64,000 bases of DNA from Tupaia tana. Taxonomy: Eukaryota > Chordata > Mammalia > Scandentia > Tupaiidae. Shown piece after piece: positions 41,240 through 53,020 of this stretch. Below the pieces are notes generated by a model, which worked only from the letters and a program-made list of their open reading frames with translations, made no database searches and was not told the DNA's origin. Each line of letters opens with the position of its first letter. Position 1 is the stretch's first letter. The position numbers were made by a program, and so were the translations under genes. The stretch is from positions 58,071,527 to 58,135,526 of the forward strand of contig JAKSZU010000008.1 in assembly GCA_026018925.1 (NCBI GenBank). Reading direction: 5' to 3'.

Positions 41240-42433
41240 ATACGGACACACAGAAGTAAGAGTTCAAAAACTAAGAAAGTGGCCAACTTAATCATAGTCA
41301 CAAGTCTGGAGCTGAATATTATGTCCCAGAATTTAATCAGGAAAATCAAACCACAACAGAAGATAAAGTACATGAGACTGAATTGGTGAAGTATAATTTT
41401 ATGACTTTTGACTAAAATATTGCTGATTTTCTTGTAGACTTTGTTACCTGGTTGTAAGAATTTGTGTCCTGTCTTGAGATATGGATAGCTTCATGCACCT
41501 ACCATGGGAACAGAATCCTAACCTGTTTCCTGGCTTTGAGCAAAGTTCCTTAGTATTTCTTTAATTTAAGTTAAAACTGGTTTTCTTAATAGTACCAAGT
41601 GAGCTTGCTATTGAAAGTAGTTAAAGTGTTTAAGAAATCGTGTGATCAATACAATGTCGGGGGGGAAAGGAATGGAAGACAACTGTAGACACCAGAGACA
41701 GTATGAGAAGAAGGTAGGAAAGGACAGAGGTTCAGAAATAGGGGGTAAAAAAAATTCTAGAAACTAGAAATGAAAAATTTTTGATAATAATATGCACAAT
41801 TAAGCCACTGTGCAGTATATTCTGGATGGGAAATCACATTTTGTATGCTGTGATGATGCTTAGGGAAAGAATGTAAATTAAGTTAAAAAAAAGTTTAAGG
41901 AAAAAAAAAACCCTAAAACTGTTTTTCTTGAAATTAAAAAAAAATGCATTAAAAATACCTATTTGATGCCTGCAGTAAGATATATAGCCCCAGCTAGGTG
42001 CTACTTTATAGGATGTTCATTCTACTCACTGAAGCTTATGCCTAAAGTTGGACTTGTGTTCATGGAAATGTATGTATCAGCTGTGCTTGCTATGAAAATA
42101 TTAATTAAGATCTTTAGTGACTCAACAAAATGTGGAAGGGAAAAAGTATAGAAAGAAAACATAGATACCAGAGACAGTGTGGGAGGAGAGTGGGAGACAG
42201 CCGAGGGTAAGAGGGAATCAAGGATGGGAAAAAAAAGCAAAACATACAGGAAGCAAGAAATGGAAAATTATTTGTTGACGATAACATGTATGTTGATGTG
42301 CTTGATTGAGCCAATATACAGTGTACTCTGGATGGAAAATCTCACTTTGTATGCTGTAATGATGTACAGTGAAGAATGAATGTAAATAAATAAATTTAAT
42401 AAAAAAAATCTAAAAAAATACTTAAATATTATA

Positions 42434-43609
42434 TAGTCCTTGGGAATAAGCTCTGGTCATCAATATAAATGTGACTGATTCTGATAAGTTTAAATTTGAC
42501 CTCAATTTAAACTTCTCTTTAATTTATTATATAAGTAGATTCTTGTTCTTTTCTACAAGAATTTTAAAAAGAAAGCAAACCCCCCCCCCGCCCCCCCACA
42601 AAACTATCTGGTCATTTTTCAAAGACACAGCTTAAACATTTTGCCAAATGATACTTACTTTGTAATAATTGCAACACAAATTTGTTAAACTCTGTTATAA
42701 AGAATTTTTTATTAGTAAAGAATAACAAAAAGACAAATAAAAAGATAACTTCTATGTAATATAAATCTTAATATTTTGTCTAGTAAATATAACCTAATTA
42801 TTTCTGTAGTATTGTTGCATACATGAAGTATTTAAGAAAAACAGGAATGAATTATTAAAATGAAATTAATATAAAAATGAAATTTGATTCAAATTCTGGT
42901 AGTACAAAATTGTCAAACAGATAAAGAACATATGTTTACCTTCTTAGTTGAGATTTTAATAAAAATAGGTCAAAATATTGGTAGGAAAGATGTGCTAATT
43001 AATAGAGCATAATAAACAATGACCACATTTTCTTTAACTACAGTGAGTTTTAGAGGCATACAAAGTTCTAGTTCTCTGATAGCCTGAGAGAACACACATA
43101 ATAGCACAGTTCCATGCCTTTCTGCTCTCATGCATAAGGCAGCCAAATGCCATCAGCCTTTTTTTCCTTTCTGGCATCACACATTATTTTCTGTTGGCCT
43201 TATTTCCTCTTGTGTGTGTGTTTCTGCTTTCCCTTCTGGCTCTGGCTCTGTTTAGCCTCCTGCTTTAGGTTCTACTTGTTTTCCTGGCTCTGGCTATGTT
43301 TATCTTCTAGTCTCTGCTTCCTTTGTCAACCCAGTAGGTCTAATACCTCCTGCCTTTCTGCCTACTTAATTTTCATTTCCTTTTCCGTGCTCTTCCCTTC
43401 TGGCCCTAATAAATCTCCTTCTCCTTTCCACATAGAATTTCAATGATTTGAAACCTATATTGGGTGATTTAACAATATACTATATCTGCATATATAATAG
43501 TTGACTATGAAGGCACTTTCTATTATTTGACTATTTTAAAATCTTAATTTGCCCTCAAAGCATTAAAAATATTCTAGAAGTTGGGAGAAACTCTCAGATT
43601 ATGTAGTTT
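42434..43609. other. Unique DNA, nothing recognised
   Basis: About 1.2 kb with no gene found. 43150-43440 is pyrimidine-rich with tctggctctggct repeats and an aataaa near 43409; it could be part of an old LTR, but I cannot support that. Confidence 0.4.
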
Positions 43610-43882
43610 TGGGTCTGGCCCCATAGTACAGTGGTTAAGTACAGTGCTTATAGAGCTGGATTCCACAAAGCTGCCTGTGGTTTGAGTCTGTGCCCTAGTG
43701 GCGTGAAAACCACTCCAGGTGCATGTGTGTGCCCAGGATCCTGGTGGAAAGGAGAGAAAAGGAAGAAAAGGGACTGTGGTGTGACTATGCCCTATTGGGA
43801 AGTTCTTTCTCTGTCTCTGTTTCCGTCTCTCTTGCTCCCTCTGGTGAGTGCACACACCTATGGTCATTAAAAAAAGAAAAAA
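43610..43882 (+). mobile_element. Older tRNA SINE relative
   Basis: Sense: gggtctggccccatagtacagtggttaag head, gtggtttgagtctgtgccc B-box area, and terminal cacacacctatggtcatta plus A-tail. Confidence 0.82.
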
Positions 43883-44604
43883 GATGTGGATTTGGGCTGG
43901 GGTTATAAACTATAATCCATTTGTAGTTATTGTAGTGTTTTTTAAGTTGGTCATAAAATCATTTATTGGGTGTAAAACTAGCAATTAAGAACAAAGATGT
44001 AAATCAGACTGTATCACTGTGTATTAAACTTAGTAAGAATTGTTTCATGAAATTTTATTTTAGTTATATGCATTTATTTATTTATTATTATGTGTCAGTT
44101 TCAGCAAAGTTTAAATATTATTGTATAGAAAATTTACTTTTAGCCTTGGCTGCTCTAGAAACTTAGTGCTGTTGTATTTAAAGACACCACTTTTTATGTT
44201 TGCAATCAACTGTAGAAACATACATGCAAAGCCTTGGAAGAGTGATTCTGAACTAAATGAGATTTACTGTAGAGGCCCTTGAATTCTATCACAACCTTTG
44301 TATGAGTTCCAGAACAAAATTACTGTCTCTGAAATACTTAGCTCAGCACTTAATTTCATGAAACTACTATTAAAACTGGGATTCCAAAGCAATTCAGTAG
44401 CATATGGGCATTTAATGCTCTGTTGCAGCTCCTTTGGTCCTGTGCTTCATTTAAAAGTGACTAGGCTAAGAGGGTTTAGAGGAATGCATGAAAGAAACCA
44501 AGATACTGAAATCCTTACTCTGCTATTTTTAATCTTACAAAAAATTGGATTTTTCAAGATAATAATTTTCTTTGTCAGAAAAATATGCAGTGAGGATGGC
44601 GTAC
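43883..44604. other. Unique DNA, nothing recognised
   Basis: A 132-codon open frame (44298-44696) runs through here into the MITE. It matches nothing I know and ends within the MITE, so it is probably chance. Confidence 0.4.
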
Positions 44605-44690
44605 TATTGGGTTGTTATACAATTACACTATTGACACATTTTTGCATAGGAAAACAGATAAATACACATGTCTTTTTTGAGGACCCAATA
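44605..44690. mobile_element. Mariner-type MITE, copy 2
   Basis: TA-flanked: ttgggttgttatacaattac left end, gacacatttttgcatagga centre and ttttttgaggacccaa right end. More diverged than copies 1 and 3 but with the same ends and centre. Confidence 0.72.
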
Positions 44691-45012
44691 TATTAAAACC
44701 ATAAATTTGGCCAATTCCAAATTTACCGCAAGATGCCAGCAAATTAAGACTAGCGTTAGAAGTAAAACTTTACCTCTATTCTCTATCCTGATATGAAGAC
44801 CTTATTTATTACCCACCTAACTAGGGAATGTTCTTTGACATGACAGAATGATTTTCAGCATCAGATCCTATTCTCAAAATCTTCCAGAACAAGAACATTT
44901 CTTCCATGGTTTAAGGTACAGAATTCTGGTGTTTCAAATGAATACTTTTTCAGAACTTGAAAGGAGACAGCTGTCTTTACAAAAAAAAAAAAAAAGAAAG
45001 AGAGAGAGAGAG
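44691..45012. other. Unique DNA, then A-run and (GA)n
   Basis: Nothing recognised until an A run (44981-44995) and a GA run (44999-45014) that precede the SINE. Confidence 0.4.
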
Positions 45013-45250
45013 AGATTTTTGCTATGGGGCACATACGTTTTCTGGAAAGACAGAGAGAGATAGAAAGTGAGAAATCACCCCTTGGGGGGGATGACCACAC
45101 TGCAACCCCTTCTCCTCCATTCTCCTCTTGGGATATTTGGCATGCATGCACATGCCCCCAGCGTGAGTTCCAAGTCACCGGGTTCAGGGCTTGAACTGGT
45201 TGACTACGTGGGAGTCCAGTGACGTAACTATCACGCCATCTGCTTGTCCC
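45013..45250 (-). mobile_element. tRNA-derived SINE, long form
   Basis: Antisense: gatttttgctatggggcaca to gccatctgcttgtccc. Its left side has A and GA runs on the plus strand instead of the expected T-tail. Confidence 0.85.
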
Positions 45251-45344
45251 CAGAGCTGCTTTTTAAGAAGAATCCTGGGTTTACGTGCAGGTATTTTTAT
45301 GGTGTGCTTCTACTCATAAGTGGGATGACCAAGATAAAAACATT

Positions 45345-45605
45345 TTTTTTTTTTTAAGAGATTTTCGCTATAAGGCGTGTGCGCTCGCCAGACAGACAGA
45401 GAGAGACATAGAGACAGAAAGCGAGAAATCACCCCCCAGGGGGGATGGTCACGCCGCAATCCCTTCTCCTCCATTCTCCTCTCGGGATCTTGGGCACGCA
45501 TGCACACGCTCCAGGCGTGAGTTTTAAGCCACCGGCTCCGGGACACGAACCGCGGTCAACTACGTGGGAGTCCAGCGACATAGCCATTACGCTAACTGCT
45601 GGTTC
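45345..45605 (-). mobile_element. tRNA-derived SINE, long form
   Basis: Antisense: gagattttcgctataaggcg to cgctaactgctggttc. CpG-rich and young; TSD not clear. Confidence 0.92.
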
Positions 45606-45839
45606 ACAAAACTTTATATTTAATAATAATTTTTTACCTTTATTATCTAAGTATCTGTTAGCTAAAAGGTATTGATTCTTTGATTAACATAGGCCTATTC
45701 TTAGCCACCTCATCCTTGAATATTTTTTTCTCCCAATTTTTGTAAAGAGCTAGTGTGAGACAGCTGATATACAGGAGTTATCTCAAAGGCATATTAAAAC
45801 TTTTACTTTTTCTTTCCCTTTTTATTCTTCTTAAGAGCA

Positions 45840-46110
45840 ACAGTAACTACTATTGCCACTAATAACAATTGTTGAGCACTTAATTTGTGAACCAAAACAT
45901 TTCTATGAATATTATCTGTATTTTATTAAAATATAACTTTATGAAATAGATACGGTTTTAATTCCACCTTTACAAATGAGGAAATTTAGGTGCAGAAAGA
46001 GAAGAAATTGTCCAAGGTATCACAGGAAGTTAGTGGTAAAATCAGTATACAAAGCTAGTATGTCTGACTATAAAGCTAGAATTCTTAGATCATGGTGATC
46101 ACAGCAGTTC
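45840..46110 (-). repeat. MIR
   Basis: Antisense: gttgagcacttaatttgtga, acaaatgaggaaatttaggtg, gaaattgtccaaggtatcac, gtgactctgaact-like end tgtctgactataaagctaga. Confidence 0.72.
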
Positions 46111-46305
46111 ATTTTTCTTCTTGAGTATCCAAACTAGGGCTTTATAATAAGAGAGATCACTGGGAAACTATGAGAGGGTTTTAAATAGTTCATTGAAAAA
46201 TGCATGTTATAAAAAAACTATGCATGGATTTTAACATTTTTTGTGTAAAAATAAAATTGTACTTTAATTTAATTTTCCCCATATTTTGAAGTCCCCTGAG
46301 ATGTA

Positions 46306-46650
46306 TCTAAGTTTAGGTTGGGCATATCTTATTTGAAATGCTTGCAACAAGAAAGTTCAGATTTCAATTTTGTTTTGATTTTGGAAAATTTGCACATTCA
46401 TAATGAGATATCTTGGGAGTGAGACCCAAGTCTAAACATGAAATTCATTTATGTTTCCTATATACCTTTATCACATAGCCTAAAGGTAATTTTATACAAT
46501 ATTTATGTATTGTAGTGTTTTGACTGTGACCCATCACATGATGCCAGGTGTAGAATTTTTCACTTGTGGTATCATGTTGGTGCTCCCAAAATTTCAGATT
46601 TCAAAGTAATTCAGATTTCAGATTTTTGGATTAGTGATGCTCATCCTGTA
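46306..46650. mobile_element. Tigger-class MER-type DNA transposon, copy 2
   Basis: Same internal order as the copy at 24505 (cattcataatgagatatctt, catgaaattcatttatgttt, ggtaattttatacaatattt), with decayed ends (aggttgggcatatcttattt; ggattagtgatgctcatcct). Confidence 0.72.
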
Positions 46651-46849
46651 TATCTCTATCTTCCATAAAAAGAATTCAGTGTTATGTTCTTAGGAGTTGG
46701 AGAAATCTTATAAAATTAACAGCCCTGTTATATTTCTGTCCTGAGATAATGTTATTGAGGATATTATTTAAAATGTCGTTCACTGCCCTTTATATGAAGA
46801 CCTCTGTGGCAAATTATTTATTATTTGTTTGTTTGTTTTTAAAAATCTC

Positions 46850-47430
46850 TATTCTGTACATTTAATTACTGTACATCAACATGGCTTGTAAAATGAATTT
46901 TCTCAGCAGGAACACACTACCCATCAATCCAGATAAACATGTCATACATGCTGTCATCAACAGTCCTCCACTTCTGCATCCTCTAGATGTCCTGCCTCTC
47001 TTTTTCTCTCCTTGATTCCCTTCTTCTTACCCTTTCTCAGCTCCCAGACTCCTCCCACACTATATCCAGTATCTGCAATCATTTTCTGTACTTGTATATC
47101 CTCCAGTCTTTCAGTTTCTAGCACACAGTGGTAAATATTAAGTGGGGACATACCATGTTTCTTCATAGACTGACTTACTTCACTCAGAAGTAAATTTTCC
47201 ATATTCATTTACTTTCTGTCTAATGCCAGGGCCTTGTTTTTTTTATTTATTTTTTTTATTTTTATTTTTTTTATGGCTTAGTAGTATTCTGTAGTGTACA
47301 AATGCCACACTTTTCAACTCATTCATCTATTTGTGGATATTTGGGTTGGTTCCATTTCTTAGCAATTGTGAATAATGCCGCAATAAACATGGATATGCAA
47401 GCACTTTTCTGACTGAGTATGCTCCTGTCA
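46850..47430 (-). mobile_element. LINE-1 3' end, 5'-truncated
   Basis: Antisense L1 of the same type as 17174-22192: ORF2 C-terminus (an open stretch at 47208-46957 begins MNMENLLLSEVSQSMKKHGM) and 3' UTR (tccagtatctgcaatcattt; catgctgtcatcaacagtcc). Confidence 0.8.
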
Positions 47431-47439
47431 AATTCTTTT

Positions 47440-47624
47440 TATTTTAAAGAATTATTTTATTTTATTCATCATTATTACTATTTTTTTTTTTAAAATTGAC
47501 CAGTGAGAGACAGAGAGAGAGATAGAGAAAGTGAGAAAGCAAGCCTCCAGGTCTGGGACTTGAATTGCGGTTGGCCATGTGGGAGTCCAGCACATCTTAA
47601 CCATCATGCCATGTCCTGGCCCTA
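47440..47624 (-). mobile_element. tRNA-derived SINE, short form
   Basis: Antisense: aaattgaccagtgagagacag to gccatgtcctggcccta, with no central body. Confidence 0.88.
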
Positions 47625-47642
47625 GTGGCAAATCTGTAATAA

Positions 47643-47896
47643 CTTTTTTTCTTTTTGCCATAAGTGCATATGCTCACTGGAGAGAGACAAAGAGAGACAA
47701 TGAGAGGGAAAGTCAGAAATCACCCCCAGGGCGGATGGCCACACCACAGTCCTTTGTCCTCCATTCTCTTCTCAGGATTTTGGACATGCATGCACATGCT
47801 CCTGATGTGATTTTCAAAACACTGGGTCTGGGACTGTAACCATGGTTGACCATGTGGGAGTCCAGTACCTTAACCACTAAGCCACCTTCTGGCCCC
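47643..47896 (-). mobile_element. tRNA-derived SINE, long form, diverged
   Basis: Antisense: tttgccataagtgcatatgctc to agccaccttctggcccc. Confidence 0.85.
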
Positions 47897-48044
47897 AGAG
47901 ATTAGACTTTACTGGTGAACTGACATTTTTTGGGAGGACTTTGTATTTCATTATGTTTCATATTCAATACTGATTAACTCTTGTCTTTATATCATTCGCT
48001 CCTACTGGCTAATAGTTGTACTGAAGTTCTTGATTATCATATCG

Positions 48045-48220
48045 TAGGCATGGTGCTAAGCACTTTTCATGCATCATCTCACTTAATTCTCACAGCAATC
48101 TCATATTATCCCTGTTTTATGGTAAAATCCCTAGACTCAGAGACATTAAATAACATTAAGATCTAGAAATGGCAGGGACTAGATTTGAATTTAGGTCTTT
48201 GTGACTCCAAATCCTTCCTT
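48045..48220 (-). repeat. MIR
   Basis: Antisense: catggtgctaagcacttttc, atctcacttaattctcacag, cctagactcagagacattaa, gacttagatttgaatttagg-like end. Confidence 0.82.
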
Positions 48221-48229
48221 TTTTTTGAC

Positions 48230-48365
48230 GATAATGCTAAACTACTTAACATGCATTATCTTTATTTTTGAAACCACTTCACAAGAACAAAATTATTACC
48301 TACACTTGAAAGATAAAATTAACTTAAATTTCTTACCCATGATCACACAGCTAGAGAATGTTGGA
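48230..48365 (-). repeat. Possible second MIR fragment
   Basis: aacatgcattatctttattt and cttacccatgatcacacagc (MIR antisense gcccaaggtcacacagc) follow directly after the first MIR, so two MIRs lie in tandem. Confidence 0.55.
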
Positions 48366-48444
48366 GGTATGCTTCCTTCATGGACCACAAAACATATACT
48401 CTTTTCATTAAATTTTATTATGAACTACTTCAAAGTATTTTGAA

Positions 48445-48711
48445 AATTAAAAAAAAAATTTTTGGAGAGGTTTTTTTTTTTTTCTATAGGGTATGTGCAC
48501 TCACCAGAAAGACAGAGAGAGACAGAAAGTGAGAAATCACCTCCCGGGGGGATGACCACGCCTCAATCCCTTCTCCTCCATTCTCCTTTCGGGATCTTGG
48601 CACGCATGCACACATGCCCAGCATGAGTTTAAACCACTGGATCTGGGACTTGAATCGTGGTCGACTACATGGGAGTCCATTGACATAGCCATTATGCCAT
48701 TTTCTGGTCCC
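48445..48711 (-). mobile_element. tRNA-derived SINE, long form
   Basis: Antisense: ttggagaggttttt to atgccattttctggtcc. The perfect 14-bp TSD is caaagtattttgaa (48431-48444 and 48712-48725). Confidence 0.93.
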
Positions 48712-48725
48712 CAAAGTATTTTGAA

Positions 48726-49809
48726 TTTAATTTTAAACCAATTCAGTACCTTTTTGTAAAATATGTGTGTATAAAGAAAGAATACACATAAAGCAGACAA
48801 ATAAGGTAATAAGAGAAGAAATATTTTTGTGTACTCAATAGATACTTGTTTGGGTAATGAAAAAAGGCAATATTTTTTCTTTTCTTTTTTTTTTTTCCAT
48901 GTATAGGAGACCATAAAAGTGGGCCTGAGGTACATTTTGGTCACGCTTCTTTTAAGCTGCCTTCCACCTCTTGTATGTAGGCATCATTGGATTTATTTTG
49001 ACTTTTAGAGTAATTAATTTAAAGTATGTTTGATATCTCAATGCAGCTAATATCAGAAATTCAAGCTTATATCAGTATATCTAGTCTTACTTTAAATTAG
49101 CTTACAGTGGATTTAGAGGCCTAGGGAGCTCAAAACCAATTTTATACTATTACCAAGATGACTATGAATCACAGTTCACTATTAAAGTAGAAGCAACAGC
49201 CACAGTTTACCACTATTTTAATCTATTATGCTTGGTAATGTGGTGATCAAGAGTCTGGCTTCTTTTTAGGTGAAGTTAGAAAAATAAAATTACAGATTGA
49301 GTGAATAGAACATATTAGTTGATCTACTGTAATTTCTTCATTTCTTTCAATTTGTATGAAGCATAGATGTAGATGGAAGTATTCATTTATGTGTGCGTTC
49401 CTTAACTGGTCGGTTTTCAAGAACAGAAGACTTGCCGTGTTGGGTCAATCCTATCTCTGTGGAGCCCAAAATATTGTCTTAAATAATGACATTCCAAGAT
49501 GATTTATTGGAGCTCAGAGTTATCCTTCATATGGTAGTTCAAAATGTAAGGGATATGCCTTCTCTCTTTACTAACATTTCTTATGAGGCATTAGACATCT
49601 TTTAAAATCTTTGTTTTACATTTTACATTTCATTTTCAAGGAGGAGTACCTGTGTTTTGTGATTAGAAACTTATTATCACTTGAAGTTTCACGTTTATGT
49701 GTGGATAGGGAGAATCCTACTATAAATAATCCTACAGTGAGATATGGCTATGATAGGACATTGAGTGCTTATTATTTATTACTTTCTTTATTTGCCTTTA
49801 AAAAAAAAA
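48726..49809. other. Unique DNA, nothing recognised
   Basis: About 1.1 kb with no gene or confident repeat. Confidence 0.45.
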
Positions 49810-50030
49810 ATTGGCAAAGAGGATGTGTGCTCGCTGGGCGAAGGGGAGTTAGAAAGCACTCCCATGAGGAATGGTAATGTTTCAATCCCTTTTCCTCTAT
49901 TTCTCTCTCCTTCTTTCTGAATTTTTGGGCACACCTGTGCATGTGCCTAGTGTTATTATTTTTTTTTTTCTTTCACCGTGTCTGAGACTCGAACCACATA
50001 GTTGGCCATGTGGGATCTAGCCACCTACTT
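49810..50030 (-). mobile_element. Older tRNA SINE relative
   Basis: Antisense: ttggcaaagaggatgtgtgc, gaaagcactcccatgagga, gagactcgaaccacatagtt, ggccatgtgggatctagcca. Confidence 0.8.
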
Positions 50031-50289
50031 ATAATGTTTTTCTTGGGACAGAATAACTTAAAGAAGATAAAGTGTTATTTAAGTATAGAAAAAAGAATAC
50101 ACTACTTTGTTTTGTATTGTTTCAAGTACATTGATGATGCCCTGTTGTATTATTGTGCTTGATTGTGGCTATAAGAGAACATTGAGATTTATCTAAATTA
50201 TAGAGATCTTGGATGTGGAAAGACTTAATTTAAATTTCATGTTCCAGTTGAGTGATTTTTCTAGACTTTGTCCTTGCTTAGGAAAAATT

Positions 50290-51420
50290 CCTGTTGATTG
50301 TTCCCCCCTCCCCACCGTGTTTGAGTTTTCCTTCTTTGTTTCTCTACATGTCTTGTGATTTTTTTAAAAATGAAAACTGGACATTTTAAATATAATGTGA
50401 CAGTTTTGAAAATCAGATTCTCTACTTCCCTGAGGTTTATTGTTGTTGCTATTTGTTGTTGTTTGTTCAGTGACTTGCTTGAAGTAATTCTATAAAATCT
50501 TCATGCTGTCATTTAAGTCTCTATTTAGTTTGCTTAGTAGTCAGTTGATGGATGGAGATTCTCTTACATGCCTGGAACCAATAAATCTCCCAGGGTTTGC
50601 AGAGGAGCTCTGCGTGGGTGTTGAGTCATGTCTTCAACACTCAGCCAGGCAAGTTGACAACTCTGCCTTTGCTTACACTGTAGAACTCAAAAAGTCAGCT
50701 AAAATGAGAACTTAGCACCTTGTCAGGTCATTTGTAAGTATTTGCGCAAACCCATGTTGGTATATGGCCTTCTTGAGTCTGAGGAGTATGTTGGAGCTTT
50801 TCAAAGCCTTCATGAACATGCCTTTCCATTTAAATTTTTTTGATAATCGGTTGAGTCTTTTGTTTTATCCAGTTATCTACTGTCTCAAGTTGTTTTTGAC
50901 AAACTCCTCAATGGAAAAGGACCACCCCCCCCCCCCCCCACACATACACACACACACTGGGAAAACTCCAAGTCAGGTAAAATGAAAACAACTTTGTAAA
51001 TGAGATTTTCAGAGTACTACCAGACAGGTCAAATAGTGATTAATTTTCTGTAAATGAAGTTTTGAAGGAGCTCCAACCCCATTCTGGTGCCTCTGTTGGC
51101 TGGTGGGCTGCTGATTTTCACCATGATTATAAGTTGTAGATTTTTAGGGCTACTGTGGAAATGGAAAAAGGAGGACAGGACTAAGGCTTGCTAAAATTCT
51201 ACAAAACTCTCTTTTTAAAAAATATCAAGATTCAAACATTTTTTTTGAATAAATGTTCCTTGATTGCTGCAAATCGTTAGTTAATTTACTTCAGAAAAAC
51301 TTTATTCTGACATTTTTTTTCTAGTTCCTGATTGCTTTTATGAAGGAAATAATTTTGGGAGGTCCTTACTTTGCCACCTTTTCTAATGCCAGCCTCAATG
51401 ATAATATCTTAAATAGCCAT
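50290..51420 (-). mobile_element. Old L1M/HAL1 internal fragment
   Basis: tgaaaactggacattttaaa, gaaaatcagattctctactt and ggtttattgttgttgctatt match antisense internal sequence of old L1M/HAL1 elements. 51100-51420 (gggaggtccttactttgcca) looks like the end of the same class. Boundaries approximate; a C run lies at 50923-50939. Confidence 0.5.
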
Positions 51421-51509
51421 AGAACATTATTAGTAAAGCAAGGAAATTAGTATTAGTATAATATTATATTACTACCTAAATTATAGACTTTATTCAGACT
51501 GTATTTCTT

Positions 51510-53020
51510 TGGGGGGGTGTATAGTAATGTGGGATTTTATCACATTTATAAATTGATGTAACTGCCACTTCAATCAGAATACAGAACTGTTATAACACCA
51601 CAGAGAAACTCCTTCATTCTACCCAGTTGCAGTCACATACTCCCTCTGCTTCAGTCTGTTCTTCATCACTGTAGTTCTCTCATTTTGAGAGTGTTATATG
51701 AATGGAATCATACAGCGTATAACCTTTTTGTTTTTTTTTTTTTTTTTTTGGAGAGGTTTTTCGCTATAGGGCGCGTGCGCTCGCCAGACAGACAGACAGA
51801 GACAGAGAGATAGAAAGCGAGAAATCACCCCCCAGGGGGGGTGGTCACGCCGCAATCCCTTCTCCTCCATTCTCCTCTCGGGATCTTGGGCACGCACGCA
51901 CACGCGCCCGGCGTGAGTTGTAAGCCACCGGGTCCGAGATGCGAACCGCGGTCGACTACGTGGGAGTCCAGCGACATAGCCATTACGCTAACTGCTGGTT
52001 CCCAGCGTATAACCTTTTGATGTTGACTTTTTGCACTGAGCATAATGCCCTTGAGACACATTCAAGTTGTTGCTTGTGTCAATAGTTCATTTCTTTTATT
52101 GCTGAGTGGTACTCCATTGAATGGATTTACTATAATTTATTCATTTATTTGCAAAAATATGTTTTGGTTATTTTCAGTTTTTAGCTACTACAAATACAGA
52201 TACTGTGAACATTCATGTGTTGTTGCGTGTGTGTATGCGTGTGTTGTTTATAAGTTTTTATTTCTCTAGGAAAAATACCCATGAGTGCAATTGTTGGTTA
52301 AAATGGTAAATTTATGTTTAATGTTGTAACAGATCACCAAACTGTTTTTCAGAATGATGATACCATTTCACATTACCATTAGTAATAACAAGAGATCCAA
52401 TTGCTCTACATTCATATCAGCATTTGGTATTGTCAGTATTTTATATTTGCCATTTTATTAGGTATATAGTGATACTTCATTGTAACTTTAATTCAAATTT
52501 CCCTAATAGCTAATGATACAAGTTTTTTCATGATTACTTGCATGGTATATATCCTGTGTGGTGATGAGTTTGTTACTATCTTTTGTCCATTTTCTAGTTG
52601 GATTGTTTTTCTTAGTGTTAAGTTTAGCAAATTCTTTATATCTTCTGGGTACAAGTACTTGCTGCATATATGATTTACAAATATTTTCTCCTTGTTTATG
52701 ACTTATCTTTTTAATCTCTCAACAGGGTCCTTCACAAAGCAAGAGATTTTAATTTTATTAAAGTCCAACTTAATGACTTTTCTCTTTTTGGATCATGATT
52801 TTGATGTCATCTCTAAGAGGTCTTTGCCAAATCCTAGTGATAAAAATTTTCATCTGTTTTATTCTGAAAGTTTTACATCATACATTTAGATTTAGTATCT
52901 ACTTTAAGTTAATTTTTCTTTTTTATAAGATATGAGATTCAGGTTATGATTTTATTTCTTGGGCTGTATGCCACTTACTCAGAGTTATCTCTCTGTTTTT
53001 TCTTTCCTTGGTCTCTTTAC
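51510..53020 (-). mobile_element. Old L1M ORF2 3' region, split by a SINE
   Basis: Antisense: gaatggaatcatacagcgta, ctttttgcactgagcataat, attgctgagtggtactccat, agatcaccaaactgtttttc, gagattcaggttatgatttt. A SINE interrupts it at 51729-52002. Confidence 0.8.
51729..52002 (-). mobile_element. tRNA-derived SINE, long form, near-consensus
   Basis: Antisense: gagaggtttttcgctatagg to cgctaactgctggttcc, CpG-rich. The perfect 16-bp TSD is cagcgtataacctttt (51713-51728 and 52003-52018). Confidence 0.95.

Larger units (their letters stand above)
39993..42415 (+). mobile_element. Half-L1 (ORF1-only LINE), copy B, 5'-UTR-spliced-like
   Basis: A complete insertion of 2423 bp with a perfect 18-bp TSD, aaatacttaaatattata (39975-39992 and 42416-42433). 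It has two 5' monomers (39993-40243) joined directly to ORF1 (40244-41239). A spacer follows that begins with a remnant of the ORF2 start (gtggccaacttaatcatagt). The doubled 3' tail is unit 1 at 41570-41905 and unit 2 at 41910-42400. There is no ORF2. The leader present in A, C and D between GTG|GTAGGA and CAG|ATG is missing precisely at those points. Confidence 0.9.

Noticed and set aside
43150..43450. Possible LTR end with aataaa followed by a pyrimidine-rich stretch
   Set aside because: No paired LTR, no terminal TG...CA and no TSD; too weak to annotate.
44298..44696. A 132-codon open frame on the plus strand as a possible gene
   Set aside because: No recognisable domain, AT-rich composition, and its end lies inside a MITE. 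Likely chance.
50503..50715. A 70-codon frame (SLTCLEPINLPGFAEELCVG) as a host exon
   Set aside because: It lies in old L1M/HAL1-like sequence, and no splice-site pair or known domain supports it.
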